A DNA stretch of 64,000 nt, from IMG/VR virus record IMGVR_UViG_3300031952_000013, positions 20,861-84,860 of that record. One strand, 5' to 3'. This stretch comes from a virus. Below, piece after piece: positions 5,730-13,561 of the stretch. A program made the position numbers and the translations under genes. Numbering within the stretch: position 1 is the stretch's first letter; the number at the start of each line of letters is the position of its first letter. The notes beneath the pieces are model-generated. The model was not told where the DNA came from, did no database searches, and saw only the letters and a list, made by a program, of their open reading frames with translations.

Positions 5730-5861
5730 ATGAGGTGGGGTTTATTGAATCTGGTTCCTCAGTATAGGTGGTTGAAGAATGTGGTAGAATCCTGGCGGGA
5801 CGTTGAAACTGGGGATTATATGTTTAAGGTAATGGAAGACAATCTTAGGAGGAACGAATGA
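5730..5861 (+). CDS. Small hypothetical protein (43 aa)
   Basis: The frame gives MRWGLLNLVPQYRWLKNVVE and continues WRDVETGDYMFKVMEDNLRR, which looks like genuine coding sequence. The good ribosome binding site just upstream (GAGGAGAATAA) serves an ATG at 5717 in another frame that stops after 16 codons. This gene is therefore either translated by reinitiation or its start has been damaged by a frameshift. Its stop overlaps the next ATG. Confidence 0.4.
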   Translation: MRWGLLNLVPQYRWLKNVVESWRDVETGDYMFKVMEDNLRRNE

Positions 5862-5953
5862 ATACTTTAGGTATTGTTCTTGGTATTTTAGTCATCGGAT
5901 GCTTTATTTACTTTTTCGGTCGGTTGCTCTATCAGAAGTATTCCAAAAAGTAG
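5858..5953 (+). CDS. Small membrane peptide (31 aa)
   Basis: The product is one membrane helix (MNTLGIVLGILVIGCFIYFF) with a basic tail (GRLLYQKYSKK). TTAGGAGGAACGA is a strong ribosome binding site. Typical of accessory phage membrane peptides of unknown function. Confidence 0.55.
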   Translation: MNTLGIVLGILVIGCFIYFFGRLLYQKYSKK

Positions 5954-6039
5954 CCTAAGGCGTTATGAGGGTCTGGGGTGAGAGGGGTTTACAGCCCTTC
6001 TAAGGCCTGCCTGATTAACATAACGATAAGAAGCGTGGA

Positions 6040-6249
6040 ATGGGGCCGATGACGTTCCAGAGAGTGACGCAAGGGTATGGAATCGAGGCCCCCCTTAGGA
6101 TTAGAGGAAGGAAAGTGAAAAAGTGGACGTCTAAACAGAGGGCGAGATTGGCGAAGCGAAGGTCTGCTTACGAAGACGCATTGGGTAACCGGATGCTTTC
6201 TGAGAAAATTCAGAAGTCGCTGCATAAGCCAGGAAGTCAAAAGAGGTAG
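6040..6249 (+). CDS. Basic hypothetical protein (69 aa)
   Basis: The product begins MGPMTFQRVTQGYGIEAPLR and is very rich in Lys and Arg (RGRKVKKWTSKQRARLAKRR). It is helical in the middle. Such composition suits RNA or DNA binding; no motif is recognised. The ribosome binding site is weak, and an 86-bp gap without clear features precedes it. Confidence 0.45.
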   Translation: MGPMTFQRVTQGYGIEAPLRIRGRKVKKWTSKQRARLAKRRSAYEDALGNRMLSEKIQKSLHKPGSQKR

Positions 6250-6259
6250 GGGGAGCGGG

Positions 6260-6583
6260 ATGAAAAAGGAACAGCGGTTTTATTTTCCTAAGGACGCTTG
6301 GGGTCTTACAGTAGTTAAGGCGGAGAATGGTTTTGTTGTTTGGGCTTTTCCTGGTTCCGAGGTTTTAGCTCTTGAGAATGACAAGGAGAGTGAGAGGGAA
6401 TGTGACGACGTGGATGCTGCTAAAAAACTCTTGTGGTATATTCTGGAGTATTTCAATATAAATCCCTCTAGGTATGTTAGGCGGAGGTTAGGAGTTATAG
6501 AAAAAGTAGGGGAGAAATACACGCTCGCAAAAGATGAGAAGTTTGAAACGGAAAAGATTTTGCGGGCTGTAAAAGAAAGGTGA
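6260..6583 (+). CDS. Hypothetical protein (107 aa)
   Basis: The product begins MKKEQRFYFPKDAWGLTVVK. It has a beta-rich first half and a helical second half (DVDAAKKLLWYILEYFNINP, then KYTLAKDEKFETEKIL). No conserved motif is seen. GGGGGAGCGGG precedes the ATG. Confidence 0.5.
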   Translation: MKKEQRFYFPKDAWGLTVVKAENGFVVWAFPGSEVLALENDKESERECDDVDAAKKLLWYILEYFNINPSRYVRRRLGVIEKVGEKYTLAKDEKFETEKILRAVKER

Positions 6584-6613
6584 GAGGAAGAAACTTGATG
6601 GATAAAAAACAGA

Positions 6614-6856
6614 GTGAAGAAACTTCTCCAAGCAATCCTGTATCTGGTCACAGGGGCAGTCTTAGACCTCGCGGTAACAAGATGGTACATTTTGATTTCT
6701 GCCCGACAAAGTTTATTGGCGGCGTTGCTCGGAGGGGTATATACATTGGTGACGATATTCGTGTATAGTAGGATAGTGGTCAAATGGGACTGGGTATTGG
6801 CAGGGGCGTTCTCAGTAGGTACAGGAGTGGGAGTATATTTGGCGTTTCTATTTTAG
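6614..6856 (+). CDS. Two-span membrane protein (80 aa, GTG start)
   Basis: The product begins (M)KKLLQAILYLVTGAVLDLAV and is hydrophobic throughout, ending GAFSVGTGVGVYLAFLF. Two or three membrane segments are likely. The upstream in-frame stop at 6596 limits the start, and GTG is the only standard start left. The preferred frame overlaps a less protein-like frame on the same strand. Function unknown. Confidence 0.5.
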   Translation: MKKLLQAILYLVTGAVLDLAVTRWYILISARQSLLAALLGGVYTLVTIFVYSRIVVKWDWVLAGAFSVGTGVGVYLAFLF

Positions 6857-6865
6857 GAGGTTTTT

Positions 6866-7186
6866 ATGCCTATTACCAAAACTAAACAGATTACGTTGAC
6901 GGTGCTTGTGGAGGAAGGAGATTTCAATATTGTTTGTACGGACACCTTACAGGTGAAGGCAGGGAGTAATGTTGGATTCAGCCTTGACGTTACGCCGCTT
7001 TTGGGGTTCAATAAGCCGGTTACGTTTTCTCTTAGTGGTCTTCCTGCGGGAGCGGTTATGACGTGGAACGCTAAGGGGAACGTGTGGCAGCCTGGATTGG
7101 GCAGTCTTCAGTGTGATATAGCGATTCCTCTGAATAATGGTCTGGTTGGGACTTACACACTGGTTCTTACTGGTGTTTCTGCTTAA
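6866..7186 (+). CDS. Ig-like single-domain protein (106 aa)
   Basis: The pattern (strands ITLTVLVEEGDFNIV, VGFSLDVTPLLGFNKPVTFS, LSGLPAGAVMTWN, GTYTLVLTGVSA) is that of a bacterial or phage Ig-like beta-sandwich. Such domains often decorate virions or bind glycans, but here the gene is far from the structural module. There is no signal peptide. GGAGG lies 5 nt before the ATG. Confidence 0.55.
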   Translation: MPITKTKQITLTVLVEEGDFNIVCTDTLQVKAGSNVGFSLDVTPLLGFNKPVTFSLSGLPAGAVMTWNAKGNVWQPGLGSLQCDIAIPLNNGLVGTYTLVLTGVSA

Positions 7187-7293
7187 TGATTCAGAAGAGG
7201 CATCTGGTTAGGTTGACGGTGAAAAAGAAAGGTAGAAACATCTTTGTGGTTATCTGGAACTTTTTGAGGGGTGTATGGGAAAAGATATTTTGA
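7186..7293 (+). CDS. Small basic peptide (35 aa)
   Basis: The frame encodes MIQKRHLVRLTVKKKGRNIF followed by VVIWNFLRGVWEKIF: a basic N terminus and an amphipathic, Trp-containing end. It starts at a TAATG overlap with the Ig-like gene and overlaps the next gene by 19 nt. It may be a membrane-active peptide. Confidence 0.4.
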   Translation: MIQKRHLVRLTVKKKGRNIFVVIWNFLRGVWEKIF

Positions 7294-7544
7294 GTGGGTT
7301 GGAGGAGAAGAGCAGAGTCTCATTGGGTCTGACTAAGGCTGAGGCAGGCGTGTTTAGGTTGGTTGGTGCAGGTATGTCGAATGACGCGATTGCCGCAAAG
7401 TTATTTGTCAGCCTTGGCACTGTGCGTACTCATCTGAAAAGTATCTACAAACTGATTGGTTCTTCGGATAGGTATTCGATTGTATCTATCTGGTTCACTT
7501 TCCTGGCTGACCAGGGTAAAATAGATGGAGGAGAGAATGGATAA
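7275..7544 (+). CDS. LuxR/GerE-type helix-turn-helix regulator (89 aa)
   Basis: Residues about 18-70 fit the LuxR C-terminal DNA-binding domain: LTKAEAGVFRLVGAGMSNDA, IAAKLFVSLGTVRTHLKSIY, KLIGSSDR. The conserved L(T/S)..E..V..L...G.SN..IA..L..S..TV..H...I..KL pattern is nearly complete. There is no receiver or ligand-binding domain, so it probably binds DNA constitutively as a phage regulator. GAGGGGTGT precedes the ATG. Confidence 0.8.
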   Translation: MGKDILSGLEEKSRVSLGLTKAEAGVFRLVGAGMSNDAIAAKLFVSLGTVRTHLKSIYKLIGSSDRYSIVSIWFTFLADQGKIDGGENG

Positions 7545-7776
7545 CTTAAAAAGAATTTGCCGCAAGTGTAACAGCAACTTTCTACTCTGGCTGTTTGGGT
7601 GTAAGCAATACACAAAAGAGAGAAAAGTTTGTCTGGAGAGTGGCCGGTTTGCAAGAAGCACCTGTCCTAATGTGATGTTGGTTAGTCTTCGTATATCGCA
7701 ACTTCCTTCTGGTTATTGTAACATGAAACACGGGATGGTGCGGAATGAAGAACCGGCTGGAGAGACGAAAAAATGA
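7537..7776 (+). CDS. Cys-rich small protein (79 aa)
   Basis: The product begins MDNLKRICRKCNSNFLLWLF. It has further Cys at GCKQYTKERKVCLESGRF, STCPNVM and GYCNMKHG. At least six Cys suggest one or two zinc sites. I chose the ATG 3-8 nt after GGAGGAG rather than the upstream in-frame ATG inside that site. It overlaps the regulator gene by 8 nt. Confidence 0.5.
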   Translation: MDNLKRICRKCNSNFLLWLFGCKQYTKERKVCLESGRFARSTCPNVMLVSLRISQLPSGYCNMKHGMVRNEEPAGETKK

Positions 7777-8921
7777 AAGATCAATTTCTTATTTTTCAAT
7801 CAGGGCTATGCGACTTCTCTACTGCTGAGTGGGGGGTCCTCAAGTTTAAGGATGGTATCTTTGACCTTGATGAACCGAAGGCCTTTAACAGACAGCGTAG
7901 GATGCTCAATGCGGGGGGCAATATGTCCCGAATCCTACGAAGCTCCCCTTGGGGGGTCCCCGCTGGACAGATGTTTGACTATACTCATCCTCAATACTTC
8001 TCTATCTTGAGGAGATACCTGAAGATTCTCAACAACCCCTGCCAGGCTGCACCAACAGGACAGGGAGCAAGGGTTGTCATCGAACCCTTTGATGGCTCAT
8101 CAGAGAAGTGGTTTTATACCGATCACAAGAAGGCAGGAGATTTGCTGAGGACTTTCCTGGCCAATACAGCCGACTTGGACTTCGTTGATATTGGGTCTGG
8201 GAATGAGTGCGAAGATGACCGCTATCCTTTTCTTTTCCGTGATACCATCATCCCCGCCTTCGATGATTTCAAAAAGATACCGTTCTCCTATGGCTCGACC
8301 TACAATTATAAGAACAGCGTAGAAAGTGAGAAGAGAATTCACGACTGCAAGGCAGTAGCTTCAAAGAAATGGGGCGATCTGACCTCATTCGCAATTTTCA
8401 AGCAGGTGCATGGATGCTGTGACAAGACCAGCGAGAACCTTATCCAAGCCGCTGAGTGGTGGGCCAAGCATAATATGGGCACTTTCTACTCTGTGGACGG
8501 ATGCAAGAGAAGCAAGAGTCCATGCGATTTCTACCAGGATCAGGTCCGTTCCTCTCCCGAGGAATTTGCGGGGACGGCAAAATACGTTCTTGACTACATC
8601 GAGACCATGCTTCATCCCAAGTTCAAGATGACAACCGGTCAGGTCAAGTGTGCTTTTGAGTTCATTAGTAAGGTCTGGAACAACGACGTTTGTGGTGCGT
8701 TGCCTATCATCGCAGTAAGCGAACTCCATAAAGCCGTCTTTGGTGAGTACCCATTCAACTGGGGCAAGTACCCGGATGATTGGGTCGAGCCTATTCCCCC
8801 GATACCGCCTGAACCCCCGACCCCACCGACACCCCCCGTCCAGATCAAACCCTGCTGCTACTTCTGGAACCGGCACAACTACCTTCATTGGATTAGGTGT
8901 ATCCTGTTCGGTAAGCATTAG
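7773..8921 (+). CDS. Putative TIM-barrel glycoside-hydrolase-like protein (382 aa)
   Basis: The order of segments (RVVIEPFDGSS, LDFVDIGSGNECEDD, IPFSYGSTYNY, THE-like GHEs absent, HNMGTFYSVDGC) fits a GH5-like (beta/alpha)8 barrel with acidic residues after strands. E214-equivalent catalysis cannot be assigned by eye. A Pro-rich linker (PIPPIPPEPPTPPTPP) near residue 350 leads to a short Cys/Trp tail. There is no signal peptide. The gene uses far more C on the + strand than its neighbours, which points to recent acquisition. Possible roles are host glycan or cell-wall degradation. Family assignment is inference. Confidence 0.5.
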   Translation: MKDQFLIFQSGLCDFSTAEWGVLKFKDGIFDLDEPKAFNRQRRMLNAGGNMSRILRSSPWGVPAGQMFDYTHPQYFSILRRYLKILNNPCQAAPTGQGARVVIEPFDGSSEKWFYTDHKKAGDLLRTFLANTADLDFVDIGSGNECEDDRYPFLFRDTIIPAFDDFKKIPFSYGSTYNYKNSVESEKRIHDCKAVASKKWGDLTSFAIFKQVHGCCDKTSENLIQAAEWWAKHNMGTFYSVDGCKRSKSPCDFYQDQVRSSPEEFAGTAKYVLDYIETMLHPKFKMTTGQVKCAFEFISKVWNNDVCGALPIIAVSELHKAVFGEYPFNWGKYPDDWVEPIPPIPPEPPTPPTPPVQIKPCCYFWNRHNYLHWIRCILFGKH

Positions 8922-8934
8922 TTAGGAGAGTTTA

Positions 8935-9372
8935 ATGGCAATTCAGAGATTCATCCCCCCGATGATGGGGAGGGGGAAAGGGAGGATTCCCCAGGCCATA
9001 CCTGCTGTGAATATTACGGTTGGAAAGACGGCTAGGTTTCACTTCAATACGGCGGCTATCCTGAGGTATCTTGGTGATAAGACCTGTGTGGAGTATTTCT
9101 TTGATTCAGAAAAGGGGTTTATTGGATTTAAGTTCTACAAAGACAAGATGCCGAATACTTTTACTCTGACCTTGACAAAGGTTGGTACAAGTGCTACTGC
9201 TAGAGTAGTTGCTTCAGCGTCTACGTTTATAGACTACTATGGTTTGAGAGAGCGGTTGAAAATAGCACACAACAGGACATTTGTGTTGTATGTCTCTGAT
9301 GAGGATGCTGATTTGATACTGGGTGATATTAGCGAGGTTATGCATGAAAAAAGCGACAGTGAAGGTACTTGA
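8935..9372 (+). CDS. Hypothetical protein (145 aa)
   Basis: The product begins MAIQRFIPPMMGRGKGRIPQ and contains beta-rich segments (VNITVGKTARFHFNTAAI, IGFKFYKDKMPNTFTLTL). No family is recognised. AGGAGAGTTTA precedes the ATG. Its 3' end overlaps the next membrane-protein gene by 29 nt. Confidence 0.5.
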   Translation: MAIQRFIPPMMGRGKGRIPQAIPAVNITVGKTARFHFNTAAILRYLGDKTCVEYFFDSEKGFIGFKFYKDKMPNTFTLTLTKVGTSATARVVASASTFIDYYGLRERLKIAHNRTFVLYVSDEDADLILGDISEVMHEKSDSEGT

Positions 9373-9547
9373 TTTCATTATTATGTTTGTGATTTTGGTT
9401 CTTATTGCGGTTGGTGTGGTTGGTTTGTTTCCTTTTTATGTGATTCGTAAGGGATTGACTGGAGAAGACACACCAAAGTTAAAAGTAACTATGAAAGGTG
9501 AGGAAGGAGAGGAATCCTTTTCCCCATCGACAGATAAGCCGATGTAG
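9344..9547 (+). CDS. Single-span membrane protein (67 aa)
   Basis: Starting at the ATG after GCGAGGTT, the product begins MKKATVKVLDFIIMFVILVL. One long membrane helix is followed by an acidic soluble tail (KVTMKGEEGEESFSPSTDKP). The N-in/C-out arrangement resembles small phage membrane anchors. Function unknown. Confidence 0.5.
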   Translation: MKKATVKVLDFIIMFVILVLIAVGVVGLFPFYVIRKGLTGEDTPKLKVTMKGEEGEESFSPSTDKPM

Positions 9548-9553
9548 GTCAAT

Positions 9554-10123
9554 GTGAGTGATGGAATTCTTCAGAGAGTTTCTTATGTGGCTGGTAACGA
9601 CGAACTGACTAAGGTATTTGTTGATTACTACCCCAAGGTAACAGCAACTGTAAAGAAACGTCTTGGTGATGATTGTGATTGGGAGGACGTTGTTGGCATC
9701 ATTTTTCTCGATTTGTGTGAGGAGGTTTTATCAGAGAGATTCAAAGGTGATTGCTCCCTGTCCACCTTGCTTTTTGTAATCACTCAAAGGCGAATAGCTG
9801 ACAGATTTCGTCAGAAGTACAAACAGGACAAGGTGATGTCAAGGTGTTCATTGGAGACAGCGGAGCGTTATAGGAGCGAGGATATGGATACAGGAAGATT
9901 TCAGGCATCTGGGATTGGCGTTTCGGAGTTTTATAAGGCGTTGATGAGACAACCTATGCGGAATCAAAATCTATTGGAGGATTATTTTGAGCAGGGTTTA
10001 ACTCGTTATGATTTATCCGAGAGGTATGGTTTGTCCCTGTCGAGAGTTAATTCGATTATCAGTAGGTTTCTACGTGTCATTTCTTATGGAAGAGAGAGGG
10101 TACATGCTAAAGATAATGCTTAA
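9554..10123 (+). CDS. ECF-like RNA polymerase sigma factor (189 aa, GTG start)
   Basis: Residues about 20-95 follow sigma region 2: YYPKVTATVKKRLGDDCDWE, DVVGIIFLDLCEEVLSERF, then STLLFVITQRRIADRFRQKY. Residues about 140-175 follow region 4 (LLEDYFEQGLTRYDLSERYG, LSLSRVNSIISRFLRVI), a helix-turn-helix for the -35 element. Region 3 is absent, as in ECF sigmas. It probably redirects host RNA polymerase to phage promoters. It overlaps the next gene by 20 nt. Confidence 0.75.
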   Translation: MSDGILQRVSYVAGNDELTKVFVDYYPKVTATVKKRLGDDCDWEDVVGIIFLDLCEEVLSERFKGDCSLSTLLFVITQRRIADRFRQKYKQDKVMSRCSLETAERYRSEDMDTGRFQASGIGVSEFYKALMRQPMRNQNLLEDYFEQGLTRYDLSERYGLSLSRVNSIISRFLRVISYGRERVHAKDNA

Positions 10124-10319
10124 AGAGCCGGTCGGAGGGATGATTTCTCAGGGGCAGGCAGCTAGGTCTGCTAATTATCTGGAATCGGAGGGAACAGTGG
10201 AGGAGTTTATAAAGAATGTTGGAGCGGCTGGGACTCCGTGGGTTAAAGGAGTTTCACCTGCGGGTGAGCGTCTTCTGGTTCCTTTAAACAACATAGCTTT
10301 TATCATAGAGGTCAAATAG
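10104..10319 (+). CDS. Hypothetical protein (71 aa)
   Basis: From the ATG after AGAGAGGGTAC the product begins MLKIMLKEPVGGMISQGQAA and ends ERLLVPLNNIAFIIEVK. It is alpha/beta, possibly a small SH3-like barrel at the C terminus. It is co-transcribed with the sigma factor. No family is recognised. Confidence 0.5.
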   Translation: MLKIMLKEPVGGMISQGQAARSANYLESEGTVEEFIKNVGAAGTPWVKGVSPAGERLLVPLNNIAFIIEVK

Positions 10320-10868
10320 GTGGAAATTAAACACATACTGGAACTTCGGGACGGTGATTTCAATGTTCCCGTCCATGTCTTGAATCCTCACCAGAAGTAT
10401 AGAGGTGAGATTTGTTCCACCCTCAGGGAATATGTTTTTAATCCACTCACAAAGGTTATTTTACTGGTTGGGATGAAGAAGGGCCCTAAACAGTTTCGCT
10501 CGTTGCATATTTCAGAGGCCTCCCTAATTGCGATGGCTATGGAGAAGAGGGGTTATGAGACAATGATTATGGAGCAACCTGAATATGAATTCTTCGGTAG
10601 GGCGACCTGGGAGCCAGGGAGGGTTGTAGGTTTACCAGGAAGTCTGACGGTTGACAAAGGTTGTGGGGCTGTGACTCAGACGTTTGCGTTTGTCGAATCT
10701 ATCCCAGAAGTTCGGTTGCGCAGTATCGCTAGGCTTGTTATGGCTGTCCAAGGTTATTTGGACGCACCTGGTATCGAAATAGAATATGTTTGGTCTACGA
10801 ATTTTGTCGGGGTAAAACAATTAAAATTAATAATTTACGACTATAAGTTTTTGTCACATTCTTCTTGA
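10320..10868 (+). CDS. Hypothetical protein (182 aa, GTG start)
   Basis: The GTG directly abuts the preceding stop. The product begins (M)EIKHILELRDGDFNVPVHVL and includes VILLVGMKKGPKQFRSLHIS and LIAMAMEKRGYETMIMEQPE. It has no recognisable motif. The stop codon lies inside the -35 box of the following promoter, so this gene closes the upstream transcription unit. Confidence 0.5.
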   Translation: MEIKHILELRDGDFNVPVHVLNPHQKYRGEICSTLREYVFNPLTKVILLVGMKKGPKQFRSLHISEASLIAMAMEKRGYETMIMEQPEYEFFGRATWEPGRVVGLPGSLTVDKGCGAVTQTFAFVESIPEVRLRSIARLVMAVQGYLDAPGIEIEYVWSTNFVGVKQLKLIIYDYKFLSHSS

Positions 10869-10893
10869 CAAGAGGAACTCAAAATCCTATATT
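10865..10893 (+). promoter_or_regulatory. Near-consensus sigma70 promoter
   Basis: TTGACA (10865-10870) is followed by exactly 17 nt and TATATT (10888-10893); an overlapping TATAAT lies just downstream. The transcript would start near 10900, about 18 nt before the GTG of the next gene and just ahead of its AAAGGAG site. This is the best host-type promoter I can see in the window. It would drive the second sigma-like gene and the clamp-loader pair. Confidence 0.7.
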
Positions 10894-10917
10894 ATAATTG
10901 TACGAAAGGAGTCAAAC

Positions 10918-11562
10918 GTGGCAGAAAATCTAACTCAGGAGTCTCTTTATTTTTTCCTGTTTAACAAAGCTGTAGATATTACGGCTAGGTCAATGGATTA
11001 TCTCCCGCCCACAAGGATAAAGGAGACGGCTCACGACATCACGGTGGATTTTTTGTTCTTCAGTCAGAGCTATAGGCTGACTTACGATGTATCTAGGGAT
11101 ATAATGCCGTTTTTCTCTTCCTATGTGAGGAAAAAGTTGCGGAGAGCCTGGGAGGTCTTTAATGCAGAGTTGGTTGGGAGCGGCTCCAACTGGAATGGGT
11201 CGGTGGAGAGGGTCCGGGGTTGTTCTAGGGTTGAAACTTGGATTGAATTTAAGGATTGTGTTGAACGGATTAGGAGTTTGGTGAGGGGGAAGGTCTATGA
11301 TGGGGTTTCTGTGGAATCAGTTTTGAAGGCTGGTTTGTATCTCCATGCTGACGAAGGGGTGTTGTCGATTGAGACAGTGTGTAATTACCTGGGTACTTCT
11401 AAGGTAGAGGGGGTTAGAAGCGGTCTCAAATTGATTCAAAGGCTTCTGATTTATTGTCTAGGAGCGTGTGATGAACCGTATTTTTATACAGAAAGGCCCA
11501 AAAGGGTTGGTAGAAAAGGTAACTCAGCAAGCAAAGGAAACGGCAAAGAGTCGGGGGTCTAG
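10918..11562 (+). CDS. Divergent sigma-factor-like protein (214 aa, GTG start)
   Basis: The N-terminal 80 residues resemble sigma region 2 (IKETAHDITVDFLFFSQSYR, then FFSSYVRKKLRRAWEVFNAE). A later helical segment could be a region 4 helix-turn-helix (SIETVCNYLGTSKVEGVRSG, LKLIQRLLIYC). The C terminus is basic (RPKRVGRKGNSASKGNGKES). The match is weaker than for the sigma factor 1 kb upstream. Placement directly behind a host-type promoter supports an early regulator. A DNA-binding protein of another type is the alternative. Confidence 0.4.
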   Translation: MAENLTQESLYFFLFNKAVDITARSMDYLPPTRIKETAHDITVDFLFFSQSYRLTYDVSRDIMPFFSSYVRKKLRRAWEVFNAELVGSGSNWNGSVERVRGCSRVETWIEFKDCVERIRSLVRGKVYDGVSVESVLKAGLYLHADEGVLSIETVCNYLGTSKVEGVRSGLKLIQRLLIYCLGACDEPYFYTERPKRVGRKGNSASKGNGKESGV

Positions 11563-12262
11563 GTTTTGCTTTGACGCGTCTGATTTTTCGTGTTGGTTAG
11601 GTGAATGGCGAGATAAACTCAAAAGTTACGTTGAGTTCTCCCATCCAGGGGATATCTTTGTGGTGAATGTTGCTGGATTTGGTGAGGAACACTTTGCTTT
11701 GTTGTTAAAGAGTCTTGAAAGCCTTACAGTGGGGGAGTTTTGGTTGTATGGGCGGCTTCTTGCATCATATCCGTTAACTGTTCGCAGTCGTTGTCAAGTG
11801 ACTTTAGACCAAGAAGAAGGGGAAGTGGATATGGTGGGACTCCAGTTGGTTCTTGATGAAGTGAAAGCCATGAAGAAGTTGGATTCGGCATCCAAAGATG
11901 TTCCTAGGGCCGAATTTTTTGTCCCCTACTTATATAATCTTGGTCATTATGACACGTCGATGGCTGTTGCGATGGTGCTTCTGAAGGCGTCCTTTGTAGA
12001 TTTTTTGTATATGTTGGATGTGTCGAATTTGTCTTCATTTTCGGCACTGATGAGTTTTGCTGAAAGACTTAAAGATGAGAACGCGGTACTCAATCTATAT
12101 GAGGAATGGCTCGCTGAAAATCCTATTTTTAGTGAGAAGGAATTGCGAATTTGTCCTGCGATTCACGACCCTAAAATCAAGGCGGATTTGGACAATAAAT
12201 TGGTGCTTGGTAAATTTTTTGTTCCGTATTTAATCTGCGCCAAAATGGTCAAGTCGAAATGA
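11471..12262 (+). CDS. Putative clamp-loader delta-prime-like subunit (263 aa)
   Basis: The N terminus has a degenerate P-loop-like stretch (FIQKGPKGLVEKVTQQA). Around residues 60-115 come the order and spacing of a clamp-loader AAA+ core: DIFVVNVAGFGEEHFALLLK, SLESLTVGEFWLYGRLLASY, then VRSRCQV. The last carries the SRC arginine-finger motif. There is no intact Walker A, as in bacterial HolB. The gene overlaps the delta-like gene by 4 nt and DnaX and beta clamp genes are in the same genome. The assignment is inference; it needs profile-profile comparison. A GTG three bases upstream is an alternative start. Confidence 0.45.
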   Translation: MNRIFIQKGPKGLVEKVTQQAKETAKSRGSRFCFDASDFSCWLGEWRDKLKSYVEFSHPGDIFVVNVAGFGEEHFALLLKSLESLTVGEFWLYGRLLASYPLTVRSRCQVTLDQEEGEVDMVGLQLVLDEVKAMKKLDSASKDVPRAEFFVPYLYNLGHYDTSMAVAMVLLKASFVDFLYMLDVSNLSSFSALMSFAERLKDENAVLNLYEEWLAENPIFSEKELRICPAIHDPKIKADLDNKLVLGKFFVPYLICAKMVKSK

Positions 12263-13218
12263 CGTATAGAAGATTCCTCACCGATTTCGATGTACAGTTA
12301 CGCACTAAGTCTGTGTGGCTAATTGAAGGGGGGGAAGAAATAGTGCGAAGTGACGCTCTTTATATTCTGAAAAAGAAGTTTCAGCACCCACTGGCTAGAA
12401 TAAAGACGAAGTTGCCTTTGCAGTATCGGGAAGTGACCTATCACCTGTCGGATATAGTGAATTTGCCGACTGCTGTATCGACTGAATCGGCTTTTACCCT
12501 GACTGTAATACGATGGGAGAAGGGGTTATTGAACGAGAAGGAGACTAAACTGTTCCTTCGTGGGTGCAGGGATTCAAAATACTGGTTTGCAATTGTTGAT
12601 GCGACGGGAGAGGTTGGTAAAGTTTTTAAAGAAGTGTTTCCAAAACTCTCAAAGGGGGTTTCTGTTGACTGTAGGAAGATTTCAGAGGATGAGGAGTCAA
12701 AAAAGTCTCTGGTGTCTAGGAGGCTGGGGATTGTTGGCGCGAGTCCGAATGAGGATGTGATTAAATACCTTGCATCGGGTGATGAGATTTACGGAGGGTG
12801 GTTGTTTAACATTTTTTATATCCTAGAGGCTCTTAAAGAACCGAAGGTAGATGTTGATATGCTTAGGAAGCACAGTCTGATGGTTCCTAACATCGAATAT
12901 TATTTGATGAAAACACTTCTTGACAAAGGTAAGTTGGCTTTTTTGTCACTCCCGACGATTGATTATGACGATGGAAAGCTATTACGGTGTATTATAAGAG
13001 AGTTAATTTTAATACTGAATTGCAAGACGGTTCGTGGGAATAGCGACCAGAAGAAGTGCGGTATGGTTGGACTTCCCTATATGACGTTTTTGGCGTATAA
13101 AGACAAGTTAAAGAAAGTTGACTTGTTGCTTCTTTACCGTAGGTTGTATCTGACTTTCAAGACGCTTCGTTATGGAGGCCTCAAGGGGTCGGTGCTTTTA
13201 TTGTTGTCTATGTGGTAG
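12259..13218 (+). CDS. Putative DNA polymerase III delta-like clamp-loader subunit (319 aa)
   Basis: The layout matches HolA. It opens with VWLIEGGEEIVRSDALYILK (usual 'lY.i.GeE..l...al'). Next come a strand and acidic segment (SAFTLTVIRWEKGLLNEKE), then YWFAIVDATGEVGKVFKEVF and VSVDCRKISEDEESKK. A delta-type middle domain follows (NEDVIKYLASGDEIYGGWLF), then a helical C-terminal domain (LLLLYRRLYLTFKTLRYGGL). The family opens the sliding clamp. Sequence identity to bacterial delta is clearly low. The delta-prime-like gene sits immediately upstream. Confidence 0.5.
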   Translation: MTYRRFLTDFDVQLRTKSVWLIEGGEEIVRSDALYILKKKFQHPLARIKTKLPLQYREVTYHLSDIVNLPTAVSTESAFTLTVIRWEKGLLNEKETKLFLRGCRDSKYWFAIVDATGEVGKVFKEVFPKLSKGVSVDCRKISEDEESKKSLVSRRLGIVGASPNEDVIKYLASGDEIYGGWLFNIFYILEALKEPKVDVDMLRKHSLMVPNIEYYLMKTLLDKGKLAFLSLPTIDYDDGKLLRCIIRELILILNCKTVRGNSDQKKCGMVGLPYMTFLAYKDKLKKVDLLLLYRRLYLTFKTLRYGGLKGSVLLLLSMW

Positions 13219-13227
13219 GAGGTAAAT

Positions 13228-13488
13228 ATGATGGGTATGCATCCGGTAACTAAGAAATTACTGTGTGATTTGAACTGTCATGTCTGTGGAGGGTGGAAAA
13301 AACAGGGTTGTATTATGGTTGGAGGTATGGTCACTATGGCTTTTGCTTATTTCAGATGTGTCGCCGAAGGGATTACAGTGGATAAGGTTGGGCATCCTAT
13401 TGAGTTTTGGGCTGACAATCTTGAGTTGAGTAAGGATACCTGTCCTACTACTGACTATATTTTATACGACAGGGAGGTAATAAATTGA
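13228..13488 (+). CDS. Cys-containing hypothetical protein (86 aa)
   Basis: The product begins MMGMHPVTKKLLCDLNCHVC and continues with a Gly/Met-rich segment (GGWKKQGCIMVGGMVTMAFA). Cys residues at LCDLNCHVCGG could bind a metal. AGGAGGTAAAT is a strong ribosome binding site. No family is recognised. Confidence 0.5.
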   Translation: MMGMHPVTKKLLCDLNCHVCGGWKKQGCIMVGGMVTMAFAYFRCVAEGITVDKVGHPIEFWADNLELSKDTCPTTDYILYDREVIN

Positions 13489-13561
13489 GTTTTGGGGGTT
13501 GTAGGGGGTATATGAATTGTTGTGTCACAAAAGAGTTTATAATAGAAGAAGGGGCGTCGGT

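Noticed and set aside
8385-8918. Minus-strand frame of 177 codons
   Set aside because: It mirrors the codon structure of the glycoside-hydrolase-like gene and has no ribosome binding site.
13517-13543. Promoter with TATAAT at 13538
   Set aside because: Only a poor -35 (TTGTTG at 15 bp spacing); too weak to call.
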